Positions 49,568 through 61,646 of a stretch of DNA of 64,000 nt are shown one piece after another; positions within the stretch are counted from its first letter, which is position 1; the number at the start of each line of letters is the position of its first letter. The position numbers and the translations under genes are program-made. Source of the stretch: Allacma fusca (Eukaryota; Arthropoda; Collembola; Symphypleona; Sminthuridae); assembly GCA_947179485.1 (NCBI GenBank), contig OX359245.1, forward strand, positions 44,503,067 to 44,567,066. The letters are read 5' to 3'. Under the pieces are notes generated by a model. That model searched no databases, was not told the origin of the DNA, and was given only the letters and a program-made list of their open reading frames with translations.

Positions 49568-50771
49568 CATACATGGGCACCCTCACGAGGGAATGAGGGA
49601 TGCCTCGCCCTCTCCCTCGTCCTCGCCCTCACAAACTGCGAGGGTGATGGCGAGTACACGTTGATTTTAGGTGCCCTCATGAACATGAGGGAGAGGACCT
49701 ACGAAGAGGATGTGAACGAAAGAGGGGGAGGCAGAGTACTCATGTAAGCCCTCATGATCTTATCTTACCTTAATCGTTATGCGAAAATCATGCATACATT
49801 GTTCTGTAGCAAGCCCAACTTCATAACGTCTTAGGTACACGGTTGATGGCCCAGCGCAAAAATCCCAGTTTTAAGTTTTAAAAGTAAAAGGTCCTCATGT
49901 TTACGTTAACATTTCTCATATTAAATTCCAGAAAAAAAATCATTTTAGGATGTCAAGGAGACATGGTCATTTGTAAACAAGGGCTCTACCTGGGCTGTAT
50001 ATTTGATTAATGCTGTTTTCAGACCCTAATATTGAATATTACTGGTAAGGTTATGGAATCTATTTATGACTAATCTTTGTTAACCGGAGACGTAGAAAAC
50101 AGTTTTGATCAATAATAGTCATTTTCTGAGCTACTGAATCGATTATAATGAAGATTCATTGTCAAAGACCGACAAAAATGTGTTTTATAACAAAATATTG
50201 TAGTTTGACCACAGAATTGTTTCAATTTTACCGACAATTAAAATATAAGGAAGATAGTCACTTTTTCACAAGTTTTTTGCCCTTTTTACAATTATGTCAA
50301 CCACGAAATCTATAATGTACCTGTACCCAAATACCTGGGTAAAACCTGCACTAATAAAAGGCACTATTTGGAATACAGTAGTTTATTTCAACAACAATTT
50401 TTTTTAATTAGTTTTGAACGCTAGGTTGTAGGAAATTTTATAAACTTTCTAAGCTATCCAAAAGTTCCGTCCGTTTAGAACTGGGGGGAATGTCGACACA
50501 TATTGAAGTTGTCATATTTTAACCAAGTGTCCGCGAAAAAGGTATTTGAAGGCACATGTATTGTTGGGGGGTTATTTACGTGTAATATAAAATAACGAGG
50601 GCCCTCATGAGTGCGAGGGAGAGGGGTGTATTTTAAAAGTAGCCCCTCACGAGGGCGAGGACGAGTACAACCCGTAACGTGACGCTCGATTGATGACGAG
50701 GGAGAGTGCGAGTAGGCTATATTTCACCCCTCGCACAAAGAGGCAGAGGGAGACAAAAACGCCCATCTATG
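49568..50771. mobile_element. hAT-like non-autonomous element, 1.2 kb, perfect 8-bp TSD
   Basis: Flanked by CTCGGCAT at 49560-49567 and 50772-50779. Termini CATACATGGGC and complement CATAGATGGGC agree at 10 of 11. The terminal 150-200 bp on each side are GAGGG/CCCTC-rich (CCCTCACGAGGG, GCGAGGGAGAG), while the centre is A+T-rich with no ORF above 60 codons. Confidence 0.9.
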
Positions 50772-50779
50772 CTCGGCAT

Positions 50780-52092
50780 AGAATTCCGACTCCCACGTTA
50801 ATAAGTACTCACACATAGTATTATTCACACGGCCTTTACATGACTCCGTTCACTACGTTGTAAGTACGTACTGTGCTGTGTGCACATTTTATAATACAAA
50901 CGGAACGTTACCCATAGCGCTTTACACCTTTTGCCAACAACAAGCACAGCCTCATGCATAATAGATAACCTTGCGTGTGTGTGTGTGAGTATCGTGTGTG
51001 TAGTTAAAGTCCGTTGTGTTGAGCGTGCTAATAGTAAATGACTCCCTATCGCTATTAACTACTTACTACAATAATAACACTATATACACGACCATGTGAT
51101 TATTAACAACTTTACAAGTAACTACTACTCCTGTGTATTTACTGCAAAAATAAATTCCTCGGCTCTTTAGAAAAATTTGGATCAAGTGAAATGTTAATTA
51201 ATTCTGAGTTAATACAAAATTAGTATATCCTATACTTATATGTGTAGGAGGGAGTAACTATTTACTAAATATTGTGTGTCAATAGAGGATATTTTGATGC
51301 CATTTACATTTCAAAGACTTAATCATATCTATCTAAATAGTGATATTTTACGACGGCCTTCAAATACTTTTATCCGTACAAAAAAAAAGCATGAATTGAA
51401 GCTTGGCACGATCCTTATCGATATCAAGGCCCTATTTTTACTCTGAAGTAATATACGAGTGATTTTGAGTAAGTTAAAATATATATATAGTTAGCAGTAA
51501 TAATTATTACATACAAAGTTATATGATTTAACGATTGTGATTATTGTCTCTCTTTGCAGTGTATTATAGAGAGATACGTGAGATGAGTCGTTCCGTACAC
51601 ACAGAGTAGCTTTTCTGTGTATATTGCTGAAGTGAGATTTCAGATTCAAGGCGGACAAGTCACTATATAGGTAATTGCTTTCGGACACACATTTGAGAGA
51701 GACAGTATTTTTATTGGTATTATTCCCATACGTAATATATTTATTAGTTTATTATCTTGTGTAGGGAGGACAGCATTGGGATATAGTATAATGGTTTTTG
51801 TAAAAATATCCTTTAATTTTTTAGATATTTCCTGAGTTGGAGCGATGGTGTGATGATTGATTGAATTGCGATTGAATTGAAGTTTGAGTGTGAAAGTGAA
51901 GTAGTTTTTGATTTTTGGTTGATTTGATCCTTTTTGAAAGGGGATTGATTTTGATTGATTGTAGGGGATAAGTCAGAGGATAGAGAAAGTTCAAAGGCCG
52001 ATGCGGAGATTGGAGCTTACGTGGAAGGAAGTTTAGTTTACAGAAAGTAAACTATTACTACTACTACTGCTGTTGGGGACAAAAAATTTAGG
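50780..52092 (+). other. Upstream and leader region of AGPAT copy 2
   Basis: From about 51780 the + strand becomes G/T-rich and poor in C (GGTTGATTTGATCC..TTTGAAAGGGG), as in the leaders of other genes in the window. This suggests transcription through here, but no transcription start was identified. Confidence 0.45.
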
Positions 52093-53738
52093 ATGAGCAA
52101 GTGGCTCAAGAGTTTGAAGGAGCACATTGCCCTTCATATTTGCCTGGCTGTGACCTTTATCACAACGGGGATCATTGTGGATATTATCCAGGCTCTACTG
52201 ACTGTACTTGTAAAGCCATGGAGGGCGGATTGGTTCCGGCGGATCAATTACTATGTGACTTATTGTCTGAACAGCCGTGAGGGAATTTTTATATTTTTTA
52301 CAACAATTAATATTGTGGGTTGACTTATTTTTGGTGGAGGTATTTGTATGGGATTTGTCAAATGCCCTTGCAAAGTTGATGATTAATGTGGGATAATTTG
52401 TAAGAAAAGTGGTGTACAAAATTATAAATGATTTGTGTTTTGTATAGAAATGGTATTCATCGTGGAATGGTGGTCGGGATCGCGGGCAATCATGTTCTCA
52501 GATCCTGCACATGTGAAGAAGTATTTCGGGAAGGAGCCGGCTATGTTGTTGTTGAATCACACCTATGAAATCGATTGGTTAATTGGTTGGGTTGTGTGTG
52601 ACCGTTGTCAGATCCTTGGGAACGCCAAAGTGTTTGTAAAGAAGATCCTGCAATATGCACCGGTGTTGGGGTGGAGCTGGAAGATGCAAGAAATCGTTTT
52701 CTTGGAGCGGAACTGGGAAAAGGATAAGGTCAGCCTCGGGGGGCAACTGGCTAAACTAGCAGCGTATCCAAATCCTTACTGGGTATGCCGTTTGATTTTT
52801 TTATATGTTGTTCACACAAATTAAAGACATTGCGTGATGGTTTTATAGAGTTGTTTTGTAATAATTTGTAATTATTTTTATGCCAGGTTGTCTTGTTCCC
52901 AGAAGGCACGAGGTATACTAAGGACAAGCACAAGATCTCCATGGAGGTCGCTCGGTCGAAAGGACTGCCAGAATTGAAGCATCACTTGCTTCCAAGAACG
53001 AGAGGATTCGTAGCATCAATTCCCCACTTGAGGAAGACTATGCCCGCTGTGTACGATGTGACGGTTGCATTCAACCCGATGATCGGCAATGAACCAACGG
53101 TCTTCAACATGCTCAATGGTCGTCCCGTGACCGGTACTCTGCTGCTCCGTCGTATTCCCATGAGTGAAATCCCTGAAGATGAGACTAAGGCTGCGGAATG
53201 GTTACATGAGCTATACCGCCATAAGGACAAATGTCTGGAGAACTTTTTCCGGACGGGAGAGTTCAATCCACCTGATAACAGACTCCCTGAATATGAAAAA
53301 TTTGAGTATATAGAACTGCCTCGGCGATACTATTCACTGATTAACATGACCTTCTGGTTCTTAATCATTTGCGGTCCACTCGTATATTATATAACCGGGA
53401 TGTTCCTTTCTGGGGACTGGACGCTCATTACTGTTGCCTTTCTTTTAGTCATTCTTGGTGAGTTAACTTTAGTTTTGATGTTATATTCAATAGTTATTAT
53501 ATTATTGTTTTTAAATTAGGAGATACATTCTCCGCAGTTGTAATTAGTCATTGGAGCTCTTAATACTGAGATAAACTCTTATAATTTATAATACTATTTT
53601 TTTCTTGCAGCGTACGTTGGTATGGACCGGCTAATCAACCTAACCAAGATTAGTAAAGGCTCAAATTACGGTGAGAATGCCAATGGGAAGATGAATAGCA
53701 TAGGCAACGGCGACACTAACTCAAAAAAGTTGCATTGA
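52093..53738 (+). CDS. 1-acyl-sn-glycerol-3-phosphate acyltransferase (AGPAT3/4-like), copy 2
   Basis: Four exons join in phase: 52093-52276, 52448-52782, 52887-53457, 53611-53738, about 405 aa. All three intron positions and phases are the same as in copy 1, and exons 1 and 2 have identical lengths (184 and 335 nt); exon 3 is one codon shorter. Motifs: VEWWSGSR, NHTYEID, VFLERNWEKD, VVLFPEGTRY, MPAVYDV. Membrane segments lie near residues 10-30 and in the C-terminal 80 residues. After KGSNYG it has a longer tail ending SKKLH, a KKxx-type ER-retrieval signal. It probably makes phosphatidic acid in the ER, as described for AGPAT3/4 enzymes. The tandem copy 11 kb upstream implies a local duplication. 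Possible poly(A) signal near 54065. Confidence 0.94.
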
Positions 53739-56668
53739 TTGGATGAACTTATCAGAGGGGGAAATGAATTATAGTATCTAGTCACAAATCCAACAAAGCT
53801 ATTCGTTCTGTTGCCTATTTAGTTTCCTTTATTAAGTGAACCTTGTCTCTTATAGAATTGGAACCTGTGACATAATAATTAACGTACAATTTATTTACTA
53901 TATGTTCGGTGTACAATAGATAATTATTTGTTTTGTAAAACTTCTTGAGTTTTTATGTAATAATTTAGACAAGAGCAACACTAATTATTAAAAGTTCTTT
54001 AAAATCTTATTTTCAAGCTCCTTCTCCTTTGTAATGCTTTACAATTTGAAATTCAAATAGATAAAATAAAATAGGTTGTTTGTTAACTATGGTGAATTGA
54101 TGAGACTTTGTAAACCATAAACAAAAAGTAAAGTCGAGAGAGAACGTCGCTAAAAAATGGTTAGCTTATATATATATATATATAGATTAAATAATAGACC
54201 TACATGCAACTCTAGTAACATGTACAATATCGAATGACTTAAAACGTGAATTGAATCCAAAGTAATTGTACCGATTACCAGCTCTAGTTTGTCCGAGTGG
54301 TATACCTTTATACTCTGTACTGTTTATGAAACCTTAAATGAACATTTATTTTGCCAGGGAGCCGGAGAGGCATATAGCTATATATGTTTATGGGCGGGAA
54401 GCACCATTAAAATAGATAAGCCATTAACACTATTTGTGGACAACACAAACGATACATGTGTTTAACATTAGCATTTTAGTGTACGTATATTTTCGGAAGT
54501 GTGACTAAAATCGTATTGATTTTTTCCAAAATACTTTCATTACAGTTACAAAAACTTAGCTATATTAACAATTATTACTGTTTTATTGTTGGCACAAAAA
54601 AACATTAAAATATGTGTAGAAATTCCATAATAATCGACCATCTGTAAGTATAAAATGGTTATAAAGCACTACCACATTGTGATACGACTTTCGCAAGGAA
54701 AGGCTGTATGTGAAAATATAGTAATTATCTAATAAAAGTATGCTTAAATGTGTGTTATTACAATATTTAATTTTTTTCTGTAATAAGCAAATATTATTGC
54801 ATAAATTCCCTGCAAAAACGTAGCTCTTTGAGTGGGACCGAGCTTTTCTTCTACTATTGAATCCATTTATAAGAACAAGCATGAATTCTGTAAAAAAAAT
54901 TCTTACTTAGTAAGTAATTGTGTACAACGTGGGCTCCAACATCAAAGAATTGAAGAGTATTGCCCTTGATTTTTTTTGTGTACTTAATGACCACAGTCAG
55001 CAGTCAGCATACCTCGGTCATACAATAGATAAAGATATATGACCAACAATGGCAATTGACGTCAGCGTTTTCAGGATGAAGTAATGTAACCGTATCAGTT
55101 TCGTAAACCCAACAAACCTTGTGTGTTGTGTATGCAACTGTTGCAACGTGTACAACTATTGTATGATTCAAGATAATTCCACGCCTGTAATACTTTCCAT
55201 GTCAACAGAGAATATTTAGGTACGTAAGACACAATAAATATCCTCACTTGACAGCACCTCATGTGTCATGCCTCCTGCACAAATATGATCCGAAGACGGA
55301 CACGGAACTGACCTAAATTATTTTGACCCAAAAAAAAATTTTTTTTTATAATCTTCCAAATTTTTGGTTGTACACAAAAACCTTGACTTTGAAAATATGT
55401 TTAATATCTCGTGGCTGGGGATTTGAGAATTACTCGGACTAAAGATTAGACAAATATCAAGACCAGACAACATTGACGTGCTAATACATGTAAAAGTACT
55501 ACATCAAATATTGACAAGCTTTATGTTGTCACATGTTATAATTAAGCGAAAACAAATTCAGACGTAAGAGCCTGACGACAGGGAAAATTCCACGCTGAAC
55601 CCTAGAAACATCTTTGTCAATTTACCCCAACAAATATGTAATTACCTCCCGCATCATCATCATTATCATCATCATCACGCTTGACGTTATTATTATTACC
55701 ATGCGCTTGCATCTTGCTTCACTGACTGTGGATCAGGAAACTTCCCAAAACACCTACTCCCTCGAATTGCATCCTAAAATAAAAACAGCACGTTCCAGGA
55801 GCATGATCAGGTTTATCAGGTATTTCCATTTTACACAACCTGACATATGTACATTTGTAATCTCACTCCACTCCAAAACCACATTCTTTGAATAGCACAT
55901 AATATTTCCCCACAATTACTCCATCACATTAAACACTCCTGGAACTTGGCATCATTAGCCCACGAGATGAAATAAATGTGGGCATACAGAATTAATGAAG
56001 TAATCAACTATACTTTGCATGTTTCCATTGAATTTGTATGATGAAAAGTTTACGCTACAAGTGCGTCAAAAACGTTCATTAGTGCATTGGCTTGTTTAAA
56101 CTACCTTCAATAATAACACAGGACGGCTGCGGGACCAAGTCAAAGCTGAGCATGCTTCCTATTCTACCTACACTATTCACAGCATTATAATATTTTGTAA
56201 GTTAAGCAAATGTTATTAGTACATGTATAAATTCACTTCAAAAATAATATATAAAAATTATTCATTATTTCTAAAACAAAACATCACCTCAAAATACCAG
56301 AGCACCCTGTTCATTTCTACACCCAAATAAAAAAAATGTATAACCAATTTATAAAATGAAAGGTTACCATCAAAAAATTCAGTATCAGGGATTTTACGAA
56401 CGAGTGTAAAATACTAAAAATAACTAATACCAATTATTTTGATTTTAATAGGCTAACATAAATCAATTTTGTTCCTGCGATTTCACGCTTAAGGAAAGCA
56501 GCGCGTAAGAAACCTGGATTTTATTTTGGTATAAAAATAAAAATAAAATGACAATCCTGCCTCAAAAATTCGGTATTTTTACATTTTACTATAATAATTG
56601 CGAGTATTCAACAAAAACAAAAGGTCTCACTCACTCTCTAAATTCTAAAATTAGTAAGGAATGCCCAA
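53739..56668. other. Convergent 3' region, no gene seen
   Basis: A+T-rich. A minus-strand AATAAA (complement at 56520-56525) could serve the receptor gene. A minus-strand frame at 54583-54882 has no recognisable motif and is A/T-driven. Confidence 0.5.
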
Positions 56669-59058
56669 TTAATTAATCACCATGCAGTTCGGGTTGGTAA
56701 ATTCGGGAGAATTTTTATAGTGAGCGTATGTTTCTTCGAATTTTTGCATGCCAGTTTTGGTGCTCAGTTCTTGACGGAATGGGAGGATGTGGACATAATA
56801 AAGTAAAATCTCCGTTAATAAAGTGAGGATAAAAGGTCTCCCCAGGTCAAAGAAAGCTCCAGGGGAAATAATGATCTTCCTTTTGGAATCCCCACTCATC
56901 CACATACTCCGGATCTACAAGTGCCTCTCCCTTATTTCCACGTCCTATATAATTTACCTACACACATTTTCTACGTATTATTCCTACTCTTTGAGAAAAA
57001 ACTTACAAAATTCCGCTCCTCCTCGTTCTGACATTTATGAAGTCCGTAGCGTCTCACGATCTCATAGACAATCATACATTTATCACTGGCATTAATGGCA
57101 ACGTAAGTGATGTACAAAAAGGACGTCACCGTGAGGACCAGATGTCCAACATGAGATATGAATTTATGCCTGCTGTCATCCCCCACCTATGTACGCATAA
57201 TTATGCAAAAATCTCAATTTTTAAAATAATAGCAGCCCTGGCTCCGAGAGTCTATCAATAAGATTCAAGGATTTTTAAGAAATAGTATGTACATAACAAG
57301 AGGAATTGAACCCACAAATAAATAATCGTAGGTTGTATTGGGCAAATTGTACCACTTGAACGGATTGTACTCATCCCTGTACCGGTGGATCCCAATGACA
57401 ATAAGCTCCGCCAGGACGGATACGACTTGTAAGACATAATAGGACATGAGGCTCCAGCTATAAACCCGGCCAATTTTTTTGGCCAAATAACAGATGGCGT
57501 TATGGTCCTGGTACAAGAGATCTCGTTTGAGCCTCACTGCAAGATCGCCCTCTGCCGGCTCATTTTTCAGCGCCATGTTAATCCTCTTATTAAAATGCGT
57601 CCCGGTATTGGCAAGAAGCCGGCAACACACCATATAAGGAATTAAACTGAGTCTGGAATTGATGATGGCCAAAAAATAGAGGAGTAGTCCTACCCAGGCA
57701 TACTGATCGTAAATAATCCTCTTATTCTCAGGATCATGGATCTTGGTTGACAGGGGGGAGGTGAGCTTGACCATGCACAAGCCCAGGATACTGCAGGTGT
57801 TATAGACGGTGGGTGGGAACCATTGGGCATAGGGTTTTAAAATATAAAACATCCCGATGACGAGGAGGGTGACGCCAATGATCAAATACTGCCGGAGGAT
57901 AAAAGCCCGAATGCTGTAGTAGATCCGGAACTGACATCTATCCGAGAGGATGTACCATTCCCGGAAGAGTGCTGCATACTGCATTTCCTGGCAGACCAAA
58001 TGAACGCTACTCACCATAGCATGGCAAAGGGCCGTCCAGACCAATAAAATCTCTAGTAAGTACCTCAAAACAAAAATTTGCTCAAATTCTTGGAGGACTT
58101 TGGAAAATTCGGGACAGTCCGGGATCCTTTCGGCCGTATCCGCAAACATGAGGAGGATGCCGGCAGTGAGCCAAAAGAAGATGACCAGAAGGATGAAAGC
58201 ATTCAATAGAGCCAGTAAATAATGGATACTGGCCCTGTCCCGACTGAACATGATGTCCCCATTGGGATTCTTCTGAACCCCAAATGGTATCTTCCCACAG
58301 ACCTTGAGCACTATCCACATATACTGGAGGGCAAAATGAAGGAATTTCCCATATTTTGTGGTCTCCAAGGACTGCAGCTCCAAATATAGGTCTGACTGGT
58401 CATCTTCTACTTCGGGAGGTTGATCTACGAAATCATCTTTATATTTTTCCATTAAGGCGGCCTCCCTGAGACGTTTTTTATTCCTTTCCGTCTCCGTCAA
58501 TTTTGACTCTTCCGCTTGTTTTGTTTCCAGGAAAGTTTTGGGTTGGGAGGTTTTTTCGGATTTCATGGCAGAAGCAGCAGAAGCCCGATCAGAGCTGATC
58601 TTTACATTTTTACTGAGTTTCATACTCACTAGGGGGTTTGATCGACTCATTTGACTCCCTTTCGAAGTTTTTGAAGACATTTCTTTGGAAATTTTTGAAG
58701 ACGTTTCTTTGGAAGTTTTTGAAGGCATTTCTTTGGAAATTTTTGAAGACGTTTCTTTGGAAGTTTTTGAAGACATTTCTTTGGAAGTTTCAGAGGTTTT
58801 TGAGCCCTTTTTAAGATCGTCGGCTGGCCTTGGACTAAGTTTTCTCAAGTTTTGAGAATTCTTCGGTGGGGTGTTTGATATGTTGGATTTTGAAGAGATT
58901 TTGCTCGATTTCTTAGGCTTCCCAGTACTTGACTTGGAGAATTCTGAATGACATGAGCAATGAGCACAGACGCACAGTGTAACAGGAACAACAGAAACTA
59001 GCATCAAATTATAAAGCATTAATTTATTATTGCTGACTTTCGATAAAATAAATCTCAT
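56669..59058 (-). CDS. Gustatory-receptor-like 7-TM protein with a long Lys/Ser-rich N-terminus
   Basis: Proposed exons: 57316-59058, 57007-57186, 56669-56914, about 722 aa. From about residue 235 the sequence has the layout of insect chemoreceptors. YGKFLHFALQYMWIVLKVCG and LVIFFWLTAGILLMF start the membrane part. HFNKRINMAL closes TM4, and the TM5 lead-in is DLLYQDHNAICYLAKKIGRV. TM6 is LVLTVTSFLYITYVAI, and the TM7 hallmark is ISPGAFFDLGRPFILTLLTE. The proposed C-terminal introns are phase 0, as is typical of Gr genes. The donor TTT|GTGGGT at 57316 is my choice; the alternative GTACAT breaks the frame. The first 220 residues are unusual for a Gr of about 400 aa: a hydrophobic start, then Lys/Ser-rich repeats. 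Translation may really begin further in. Ligand unknown. Confidence 0.75.
58668..58787 (-). repeat. Coding 24-bp tandem repeat x 5
   Basis: Five units of TTTTTGAAGACATTTCTTTG plus GAA(A/G) in the + orientation encode eight-residue units such as SSKTSKET on the minus strand. Unit variants differ at one or two bases. They lie in frame inside the N-terminal part of the receptor-like gene. Confidence 0.9.
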
Positions 59059-61646
59059 TTAAAATAGAATTAATTTAAAAAACGAAATAAAAAAACGTCA
59101 ACAATATTTTTTGCTCATATATGCGTAGTACAAACGTTTTTGAGCTAACAGACTAATTGGGGGACGCTGCTACACGGGATTTTGGTCACGGTACTTACTT
59201 TACGCCCTTCTTTAATATTATTATTCTCAACTCAACATCCAAACCTGACGTTGGAAGTCATAAAAAATCAAGACAGAAAGAATTCAATGCCTCTTTAAGG
59301 TTCCATTCACTCCTGCTGCCACAGACGTCATACTATTTTTATTCCCAAGCCAGCTCAAAAAAAGTAGTCTTATTCTGCATAAATGCGTTTGATTTCAAGT
59401 CAAGGATTAAAATAAATTAAACATAAATAATGACATTTGTGCATGTACCTACATACAGCAATATCCCTCTCTATATAGAAGCAACAGTTTTTGGAATTAT
59501 TCCGGTTTCCCACACTGCTCACGTTTAACGTCTCTCCTGATGCATGCATAGTAAGGACAGTAGATACTTACTTACAAGAACAAGAATTTTTGTAGGGATT
59601 TTAACAATTCCTTTTACTTACAGATTCCCTTATACAGTGTATACTGTCACAGTGTTCTCCAGAATATCATCTCAAAGGAGTTTATTATTCCTTAGGAGGC
59701 TAACTACAAATCAAATCGGGCCCTTCAGCCCAGTATTTTTCCAAAAAGCAAACACATCTGGACACATAAATTCACTAATGCCATAATTTCTTATTACTTG
59801 TCTTTTTTTACAGTAATTATTACTAAAGCCAGAAAATTAGTTATTTAATCCTACGGTTGCTTCTACACACTCCTCAGCATCTAGGACCTCTGCCATCTGT
59901 AATCCTTCAAAGAATAAAGAATCCCTTAAACCATATTTCAAAATTACAAAATTACAAAATTACAAAATTAACTTTTAAGTAGTACACGAGACTGTTTCAA
60001 TGACAGTCTTAATTAAGCATCCCATACATTCTTAACCAAACAAGCTCCTAAAGTCCAGTCTCTCACATGATCTCTCCCCTCATCCCAATTTGAACAAATT
60101 CCCACACTTCACATTTTACAAAACCATCACTTTTAAAAAAAAATCCCATTCTTTGATACTCTCTATACTTGTTTTTCCCACAACAAACTCCCATTATGTA
60201 CCCTTAAACCTGTCATCCGTCCCCAGTCTCACCTTGCCCCATTCCTCTCTCTCTAGCTGCTCATCTCTGGTTGCTCCACGTCTCCCGCATTAATTACTTA
60301 CTCAATCCACATATGTACATACTTTTAACCATCCTCCAACTTCCAAAATCCATTTGGATTTGCCACTGTCAACCTTAGAATCTTCTCCGACTATTCCCAG
60401 GTGCTAATTCACCTCCCTACTACACTTATACTTATCATTGACAGAGTATTTAATATTAATCATATCATCAAGAATCATTATTCTCTGAACGTGCTCAAGT
60501 GTAATGACATTGCAAATGAGTCATTTGACTCAGAGCAAGTCTTACGTCAAACACCTCCACTCGAGCATATTTTATTTACTGCAAGCTCACACAATCAGGG
60601 GCCTTAAACATTATATACATATACTTGGAATAAGCACACACGTAGTTACTAAAACATTTTTCCCAATAGCGTATACACGTAAATAATGTACAGAGTCCCA
60701 GTGAGAAAGTCACATCCAGGAGTCCCCCTGACTCTCCTCTGACTGTGACTGAGCAATGGGTCTGAGTGAGTCAGTGACGAGAATCCCGAAAGAAAGTGTA
60801 GTCCTATATGTGAAGCCTGTTAAATTAAAGTTCACATGTGTAATAAGTCATTTAGCGTTACGTGCTTGCACATACAACACGTATGTATGTGAGTAGTGAC
60901 GAGTAGTCCCTATACAAATAAGAACGTATACAAAAGTCATAGTGCTGTGTTATATATATTGAGGTTTTTCTTGTGTCTGTTATAAGTATAGGGAGGAATA
61001 TTATAGACGTGGAAGAAAAACAAGGAATTAAATCACAACATATTATAAGGAGAGCGTTCAAATGTTGACGCCCAAGAGAAGGTTAGAATGACGTCAATGA
61101 AATCAATAACATCATGTAGGAGCTCATAGTCTGAGAGAGTGAAACCCCATTAAAATTCAAAGTTGATATTAACATTGACTCTAATATTTTAAATTCTTTC
61201 AAAAAGTCTTCAGTCCTGTCTTCGTCTTCAGTCTTGTCCCAGCAACAGTTGTAAAAACTTGAGGAATTATTCTCGTGCCATTGCATTGAAGAGTTCATTG
61301 AGGATTGTATTTGACAAGATCCTTATTCAATACTTACTTATATAACTGTGAATGGTAATTTTTATTTTGTTATGGTTCCGGATTTTGGTGATGGATTGTG
61401 AGTATGATTGTTTATTTGTAGGTGTGGATGTAGATGTAGGGATGTAATTATTTATGGGGAGTTGTAGGATTGGAGTAGTGTGTGTGTGTGTGAAGGGAAT
61501 TGTTTTTGAAATTGTATTTATTTGTGATTTGTATATTTTTACAGGAAATCCTTTTGATGGGAACTTGAGAAGAGGGAAGATTATTTTTGAAGGATTTTGG
61601 GAAGATTGCTAAATAAATAAAAAGTTGTTGTAAGAGTGGTGACGAT
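59059..61646. other. Divergent upstream region of the receptor (-) and RCAN (+) genes
   Basis: No coding pattern. The 250 bp before RCAN are G/T-rich and C-poor, with a (GT) run near 61480-61492, and probably form its leader or 5' UTR. Confidence 0.5.
61089..61096. promoter_or_regulatory. CRE-like octamer upstream of RCAN
   Basis: Perfect palindromic TGACGTCA about 550 bp before the RCAN start codon. An AP-1-like TGAGTCAG lies about 320 bp further upstream. Single octamers occur by chance and others lie in the window (28674, 55057), so function is only a possibility. Confidence 0.25.

Noticed and set aside
54583-54882. 99-codon minus-strand frame
   Set aside because: A/T-driven residues, no motif, no conserved context.
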